A DNA stretch of 64,000 bases from Bathynomus jamesi (lineage: Eukaryota > Arthropoda > Malacostraca > Isopoda > Cirolanidae). Made by a program: the position numbers and the translations under genes. This document shows positions 58,084 through 64,000 of the stretch, piece after piece. Numbering within the stretch: position 1 is the first letter of the stretch; each line of letters opens with the position of its first letter. The stretch spans positions 1 through 64,000 of the forward strand of contig JAJOZX010001076.1 of the NCBI GenBank assembly GCA_023014485.1, read 5' to 3'. The notes below the pieces were generated by a model that was not told the DNA's origin, did not search any database, and worked only from the letters and a program-made list of their open reading frames with translations.

Positions 58084-59200
58084 GTGCTAGGGGGCGGTCA
58101 GAATAGGGAAGGCTCCCTCCGTGCAATGCTTTTTAATGCTAGGTCGATTAGGAACAAGTTTTGCGAACTACGGGCGCTCTTAGCATTAGAATACCAGGAT
58201 ATCGTTGCTATCACCGAGTCCTGGATTCATACTGATCGTAGGGACTACGTTGGGGAGTTCGAAATTCCCGGGTATAGAATGTTTCGTAAAGACCGTACCC
58301 GTGGGGAGGGGGGTGGGGTACTAATATACGTCAGGGACACGTTGAGTCCGGTTGACTGCCAGTTCCGATCGGAACGGGAGCTGCTTGGCATCGATCTGAA
58401 CGTGGGTGGGACGAACTATAGGTTAATCTTGGTGTACAGACCTCCGCATCTCCTCCTCAAGGACGATACAGCCCTGTACACCGAACTCAGTAGCCTGCTA
58501 GGGGATAGGGTGTGTGTAGTTTTAGGAGACTTCAACTGTCGCGGAATAAAGTGGGAAGACAGGACTGCTGATGCTGAAGGGAGGAGGCTAGTTGACTTTG
58601 CTGATGAGAACTTCCTCACTCAGTGGGTCAATGAGCCTACACGAGGCGAAAGCGTTCTAGACTTAGTATTCACGACCGAAGACAACCTCGTCACTGGCCT
58701 CACCATTGACGAATCGTTGGGCGGGAGTGATCACGGTCTGATTAGGTTCCGTGTGTGCTTCCCTTGGGTGAAGCATAGTAACTCGAGAGGCAGTAAGCTC
58801 GATCTCCGGCGGGCGGACTTTGTTAGCCTCAGGGATAGTGTAGGTGAGATGGGGTTAGAGGTTGGCGGCGATGTTGAGCGAGTGTGGAGTGCATTCCGGG
58901 ACGAGTTTATGGTGCTGCAGTCTGCTCCCATACCCTCAAAACCGGTCACCCCTGCTTCAACGCAGCCTAATTGGTTCAATCGTGACATCGCTTTGGCTAT
59001 CCAAAAGGAAAGTAGCGTATAGGAGGGCGAAGGCCAATCGTTCCCATAAGAACACTGAAGCGTATGTCCGCCTGTGTAGGGAAGTGAAGGCAAAGGTTAG
59101 ACTAGCGAAATGTAACGAAGAACTACGGGTGGCAAGCCTCTGCAAGGGGAACCCTAAAGAGTTCTTCAGTTATGTTAATAGTAGAAAGCCCATTTGAAGC
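58084..59200 (+). pseudogene. CR1-type ORF2 endonuclease (family IV-2)
   Basis: An apurinic-like endonuclease domain is open from 58084 to 59022; the first ATG is at 58126 (MLFNARSIRNKFCEL). Motifs are VAITESWIHTDRRDY, GEGGGVLIYVRDT, RLILVYRPPH, VVLGDFNCRGIKWEDR, EPTRGESVLDLVFTT and LGGSDHGLIRFRV, covering the usual catalytic Asn, Glu, Asp and His blocks. A frameshift near 58995 moves to another frame (RKVAYRRAKANRSHKN) and a TGA interrupts at about 59195 (after NSRKPI). The domain itself is intact. Confidence 0.85.
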
Positions 59201-60245
59201 ATGATAGGTCCATTGAAGGACCGAAGCGGCGTTCTGCGGACCTCCGACGCGGACATCGCTAATATGCTTAATGAGTACTTTGCGGGAGTGTTCACCAGGG
59301 AGGACACCCGCATCATCCCCGAGCCAGGCGTGAGGCACGAAGGTGCTGGCCTGGATAGTGTTTGATGTACCGCGACAGTCGTTGCCGATAGAATAGACAA
59401 ACTGAGCGCGTTTAAGGCTCCTGGGCCAGACCAGTTTCTCCCCAGAGTGGCTCCCCACCTGACTACAGTCTTCAACAAATCGTTGGAGATGGGCCAGGTG
59501 CCTGGTGACTGGAGGGAAGCCAACGTGACCCCTATCTTTAAGAAAGGGGATCACGAAAGTCCAGGGAACTATCGTCCCATTAGTCTCGCTTCAGTCGTAG
59601 GTAAATTATTAGAAGAGATAATAGCTGATAGGATCGTTGACCATTTGGATTCGTACAAGGTTAGGCTAGCGAAACGTAACGAAGAACTACGGGTGGCAAG
59701 CCTCTGCAAGGGGAACCCTAAGGAATTCTTCAGTTATGTTAATAGTAGAAAGCCCATTAGAAGCATGATAGGACCGTTAAAGGACGGAAGCGGCGTTCTG
59801 CGGACCTCCGACGCGGACATCGCCAATGTGCTTAATGAGTACTTTGCGGGAGTGTTCACCAGGGAGGATACCCGCGTCGTCCCCGAGCCAGGCGTGAGGC
59901 ACGAAGGTGCTGGCCTGGATAGTGTTAGATGTACCGCGACAGTCGTTGCCGATAGAATAGACAAACTGAGCGCGTTTAAGGCTCCTGGGCCAGACCAGTT
60001 TCTCCCCAGTGTTGCGAGAAGTGCGCGACCAGATGGCTCCCCACCTGGCTACAGTCTTCAACAAATCGTTGGAGATGGGCCAGGTGCCTGGTGACTGGAG
60101 GGAAGCCAACGTGACCCCTATCTTTAAGAAAGAGGATCACGAAAGTCCAGGGAACTATCGTCCCATTAGTCTCACTTCAGTTGTAGGTAAATTATTAGAA
60201 GGGATAATAGCTGATAGGATCGTTGACCATTTGGATTCGTACAAG
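59098..60245 (+). repeat. Tandem duplication inside the CR1-type copy
   Basis: Two units, 561 and 587 bp, encode EELRVASLCKGNPKEFFSYV up to ADRIVDHLDSYK. Unit 1 lacks 22 bp after CCAGTTTCTCCCCAG that unit 2 retains, and has a TGA where unit 2 has an Arg codon (RKPIRSMIG). Confidence 0.85.
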
Positions 60246-61074
60246 CCCGGGCAAGAAGGCTGCGAAGCCGAAGCCTGAGACCCTAGTTGCCCCTGTCAAG
60301 ACCTCTAACCGCTTTAGTCTCCTGTGCTCGAAGGAGGAAGACACCGTTTTGATTGGGGACTCGCAGATCAGGGGCCAGGAGAAGTACTTTGCTTCTGCAA
60401 ACCGGGATGGGAGGAAGGTAAGGTGCTTACCTGGGCGGGGAACGGCACACTTAAGGAAGGAGGTAGAGAAGGTGTGCGTGGCTAGTCAGAGGACTGCGAT
60501 CGTTGTCCACGCTGGTGGCAATGACCTGTTCCTCAAAGGCGGTTGGGTAGGTCTTACAGAAGGGATCATCACCGAGATCATGTCTCTTGTGGATGATCTA
60601 AAACTGAAGACAGACAGGGGAATGTTAATGGGTATTTTACCGCGAATGAATGCCAGTGACCATGCGCTCAGTAAGGTCATTGGCATCAATGACAGGGTAC
60701 AAGACTTGTGCGTTCCGCTGGGCGTGAAGTTTATTGACCCCTTCGATGCATTTTCGGGTAGGTGGGACCTTTACCAGAGAGATGGTGTCCACCTCAATAA
60801 CAAGGGTAAAGGTGTGCTAGGCGCGCTGCTCGACCGGCACCTATACAGAATGGTGAGGTCGAGTCCGGGGAGAGATGATGGGCCCCCACCGGGGAGAGAT
60901 GAGGATGAGCCGGTGGCGGACGTACCTTCAACTGAAGGGTGCGTCGAAGTACAGGTGGGTGACCCTCCTCCTACGTTGGAGGGGGCTCAGTCTCCTGCGG
61001 AAGTTGCCCCCTCGTTAGTGAGGGGCTCTTCAACTCCCGACAGCCCTGGCTGTTCGGGAAATGGGTCGTGCTAG
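60246..61074 (+). CDS. CR1-type ORF1 C-terminal part: SGNH esterase
   Basis: It is an uninterrupted frame to the TAG at 61074, without its own start; the apparent ATG at 60223 belongs to the neighbouring copy. After a Lys/Pro-rich lead (KKAAKPKPETLVAP) come all SGNH blocks: VLIGDSQIRGQ (Ser), VVHAGGNDLF (Gly, Asn) and YQRDGVHLNNKG (Asp, His). A Pro/Glu-rich tail (PPTLEGAQSPAEVAPS) follows. It is the only esterase domain in the window free of stops and frameshifts. The esterase probably acts during retrotransposition; its substrate is unknown. ORF2 starts about 35 bp downstream. Confidence 0.85.
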
Positions 61075-61108
61075 GAGGCGGTCAGAATAGGGAAGGCTCC
61101 CTCCGTGT

Positions 61109-63717
61109 AATGCTTTTTAATGCTAGGTCAATTAGGAACAAGTTTTGCGAGCTACGGGCGCTCTTAGCATCAGAATACCAGGATATCGTTGCTATCACCG
61201 AGTCCTGGATTCATACTGATCGTAGGGACTACGTTGCGGAGTTCGAAATTCCCGGGTATAGAATGTTTCGCAAAGACCGCACTGTGGGGAGGGGGGTGGG
61301 GTACTAATATACGTCAGGGACACGTTGAGTCCGGTTGACTGCCAGTTCCAATCGGAACGGGAGCTGCTTGGTGTCGATCTGAACGTGGGGGGGACGAACT
61401 ATAGGTTAATCTTGGTGTACAGACCTCCGCATATCCTCCTCGAGGAGGATACAGCCCTGTACACCGAACTCAGTAGCCTGCTAGGTGATAGGGTGTGTGT
61501 AGTTTTAGGAGACTTCAACTGTCGCGGCATAAAGTGGGAAAACAGGACTGTCGATGCTGAAGGGAGGAGGCTAGTTGACTTTGCTGATGAGAACTTCCTC
61601 ACTCAGTGGGTCAACGAGCCTACATGAGCCGAAAGCGTTCTAGCTTAGTATTCACGACCGAAGACAACCTCGTCACTGGCCTCACCGTTGACAAATCATT
61701 GGGCGGGAGTGATCACGGTCTTATTAGGTTCCGTGTGTGCGTCCCTCGGGTGAAGCGTAGTAACTCGAGAGGCAGTAAGCTCGATCTCCGGCGGGCGAAC
61801 TTTGTTGGCCTCAGGGATAGCGTAGGAGAGATGGGGTTAGAGGTTGGCGGCGATGTTGAGGGAGTGTGGAGTGCATTCCGGGACGAGTTTATGGTGTGCA
61901 GTCTGCTGCCATACCCTCAAAACCGGTCACCCCTGCTTCAACGCAGCCTAAGTGATTCAATCGTGACATCGCTTCGGCTATCCGAAATAGGAAAGTAACG
62001 TATAGGAGGGCGAAGGCCAATCGTTCCCACCAGAACACTGAAGTGTATGTCCGCCTGTGTAGGGAAGTGAAGGCGAAGGTTAGGCTAGCGAAACGTAACG
62101 AAGAACTACAGGTGGCAAGCCTCTGCAAGGGGAACCCTAAGGAATTCTTCTTAATGAGTACTTTGCGGGAGTGTTTACCAGGGAGGATACCCGCGTCATC
62201 CCCGAGCCAGGCGTGAGGCACGAAGGTGCTGGCCTGGATAGTGTTAGATGTACCGCGACAGTCGTTGCCGATAGAATAGACAAACAGCGCGTTTAAGGCT
62301 CCTGGGCCAGACCAGTTTCTCCCCAGAGTGGCTCCCCACCTGGCTACAGTCTTCAACAAATCGTTGGAGATGGGCCAGGTGCCTGGTGACTGGAAGGAAG
62401 CCAACGTGACCCCTATCTTTAAGAAAGGGAACCACGAAAGTCCAGGGAACTTATCGTCCCATTAGTCTCACTTCAGTCGTAGGTAAATTATTAGAAGGGA
62501 TAATAGCTGATAGGATCGTTGACCATTTGGATTCATACAAGCTGCTTGGGGACTCCCAACATGGGTTTAGACGGCATAGGTCGTGTCTCACGAACTTGCT
62601 CGAGTTTTTCCACGTCATGTTGAGTGAGTATGATAAGAGTAGGGCGATTGATATACTTTATCTCGACTTTCAGAAAGCCTTTGATAAAGTACCTCACCGC
62701 CGGCTAATAGCGAAAGTGCGCGCGCTGGGTATCGGTGGGGAAATAGGTAGGTGGATTGAAAACTGGCTGAGGAATAGGCGGCAGAGTGTTTTAATTAAAG
62801 GGGCTAGTTCGGGTTGGGCCTCGGTCACTAGTGGGGTTCCTCAGGGTTCCGTTTTGGGGCCACGGTTGTTTATCATTTACATAAATGATATCGACGTTGG
62901 CATCGTCAGTCGGATCGCCAAATTCGCTGATGACACCAAGCTTGGGGCCAATGTTGGGACGCCCGAAGCGATCGAGGAACTGCGTGCGGACCTAGGTAGG
63001 ATAGGAGAGTGGTCCGAAAAATGGCAAATGCCGTTTAACTTGGGTAAATGCAAAGTGATGCACATTGGCTACGCCAATCCCAAGTCGGACTACTCGATGT
63101 TGGGTAGTAATATCGAGGTGACTGATTTAGAAAAGGACTTGGGTGTGCTAATTAGCAGCGACCTTAAGTTTACGAAACAGTGTGTAGAGGTGGAAAAGAA
63201 AGCCCAGAAACTTGGGTTATATCAGGAGGCAATTTCAGTTTCGGAACAAGGAGATTGTGCTCTCACTGTACAATTCCCTTGTTCGGCCGCACCTGAAGTA
63301 TGCTGTGCAGTTCTGGTCGCCCGCCCTCAGGAAAGATATTGAGAGGCTGGAGCGAGTGCAGGCGAGGGCCACAAAGTTAATCCCTTTCGTTAGGCATATG
63401 GGCTACAATCGACGGTTACGCGCCCTGAACTTGTTTTCGCTTGAAACTCGGAGGCTGCGCGGTCAACTGATCGAGGTTTTCAAGCTCTTAGCGGGTTGAA
63501 CGATGTCGATTTTAGAAGTATGTTTAGTTTAAGTGATAACCCAACTCGCAACAATGGTTGGAAGTTGGATTTGAAACGGTTTAGGACTAATGTGTGTAGG
63601 AATTACTTTACGTATAAGATCTGTGACACATGGAGCAGGTTACCTTCGGAAGTTGTGAACAGTTCCTCTGTGGATCAGTTCAAGAAAAGGTTAGACCAAA
63701 TCTTGCACACTATTTGA
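61109..63717 (+). pseudogene. CR1-type ORF2 (family IV-3)
   Basis: The endonuclease follows IV-2 closely (MLFNARSIRNKFCEL, VVLGDFNCRGIKWEN) but is broken near 61305, 61625 (TGA in place of Arg in EPTRGES) and 61915. A deletion at about 62150 removes the FFSYV..DIAN segment. The RT from 62527 is open: DSQHGFRRHRSCLTNLLEFF, motif A ILYLDFQKAFDKVPHRRL, SGVPQGSVLGPRLFIIYIND, catalytic FADDTKLGANV, EKWQMPFNLGKCKVMHIG and TDLEKDLGVLISSDLKF. Frame breaks near 63210 and 63497 precede the C-terminus (ICDTWSRLPSEVVNSSSV). Confidence 0.9.
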
Positions 63718-63817
63718 GTGTGTAGAAAATTTTCCCTGGCACCCGTTGCCATTGGTACCTCCTCGGTATGGGCCGCAAGGCCTTTTGAGGTACTTCTTTT
63801 CCTTGTAACTCCTTGTA

Positions 63818-63818
63818 A

Positions 63819-63878
<60 letters not shown>
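63818..63878. repeat. (CT)n(TA)n compound microsatellite
   Basis: CT repeats run directly from the LINE 3' end into TA repeats, then three CCTTACAA units (63881-63905). Confidence 0.9.
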
Positions 63879-63880
<2 letters not shown>

Positions 63881-64000
63881 AACCTTACAACCTTACAACC
63901 TTACAAAGGTTCCACGTGATGATTTCTCATTTCGCGAAGGTCAAGCGTGTCGCCCCTCCTCTCGAGTTGGCCTGGTGAAGTAGTGAGTTGGATTCTTGCG
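63879..64000. other. No recognisable feature at window end
   Basis: Short ACCTTACA repeats are followed by unique sequence. Confidence 0.6.

Larger units (their letters stand above)
58041..60245 (+). mobile_element. CR1-type copy (family IV-2) with tandem internal duplication
   Basis: It starts in the last codons of ORF1, contains a complete endonuclease and the first part of RT, and stops abruptly at the codons for DHLDSYK. The stretch from VRLAK to DHLDSYK occurs twice in tandem (59098-59658 and 59659-60245). Both units break at the same base after TTCGTACAAG, where the RT should continue. Confidence 0.8.
60246..63830 (+). mobile_element. CR1-type non-LTR retrotransposon (family IV-3)
   Basis: This is the longest family IV copy: ORF1 esterase, endonuclease, RT and 3' UTR. 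It is 5'-truncated within ORF1 at the join with IV-2, and 62150 marks an internal deletion between the endonuclease linker and RT. The 3' end has a duplicated CTTGTAACTC before (CT)n(TA)n. Confidence 0.85.

Noticed and set aside
58957..62435. Long antisense frames opposite the CR1-type copies (for example 59123-59554, 61889-62404)
   Set aside because: They are shadows of the GC-richer LINE coding strand and repeat wherever the LINE repeats.

Overview
This window looks like repeat-dense, non-coding DNA of an invertebrate animal, probably an arthropod. The reasons are AT-rich sequence packed with (TA)n and (CT)n microsatellites, TTAGG-type (CCTAA) telomere-like repeats, and a mix of CR1-type non-LTR elements, Penelope-like elements (PLEs), mariner, hAT, piggyBac and Merlin transposons. 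A decapod crustacean is a guess from the general look of the repeats only. I see no convincing complete host gene. One short open block with both splice signals (51736-51881) is the only host-exon candidate. Almost every recognisable protein belongs to a mobile element, and nearly all are broken.

Layout. 1-9 kb: a DD41D mariner, a head-to-head pair of 5'-truncated PLEs forming a long palindrome, a mariner MITE nested in a hAT MITE, a Merlin element inside a PLE tail, and a palindromic MITE. 9-20 kb: a zone of small non-autonomous elements, several proven by exact 8-bp target-site duplications (including a 49-bp hAT made of little more than two ends), two mariner-type MITEs back to back, two hATs nested one in the other, 5S- and tRNA-derived SINEs, and long palindromes. 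20.3-24.2 kb: a long antisense CR1-type element with SGNH-esterase ORF1 remnant, endonuclease and reverse transcriptase.

25.3-41.5 kb: the centrepiece, a nested insertion series. A piggyBac (TTAA duplication) contains element E (TA duplication). E contains B (TA duplication) and C (TA duplication). C contains D (CACTA-like ends, TTA duplication). A hAT, F (8-bp duplication), sits exactly across the C/E junction. Ignoring the inserts re-aligns the reading frame of the interrupted transposase in two cases. B, C and E share ends, target preference and a related transposase with a conserved D-x34-E spacing; I cannot assign this group to a named superfamily from sequence alone.

42-64 kb: a second CR1-type element, a second inverted PLE pair, a decayed ZMYM1-like hAT, a degraded Rex/CR1-like reverse transcriptase, a third CR1-type copy, and a composite of closely related CR1-type copies with a tandem internal duplication and a well-preserved esterase ORF1. 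There is no pathway or operon here; the relationships between genes are insertion order, shared descent and mutual disruption.
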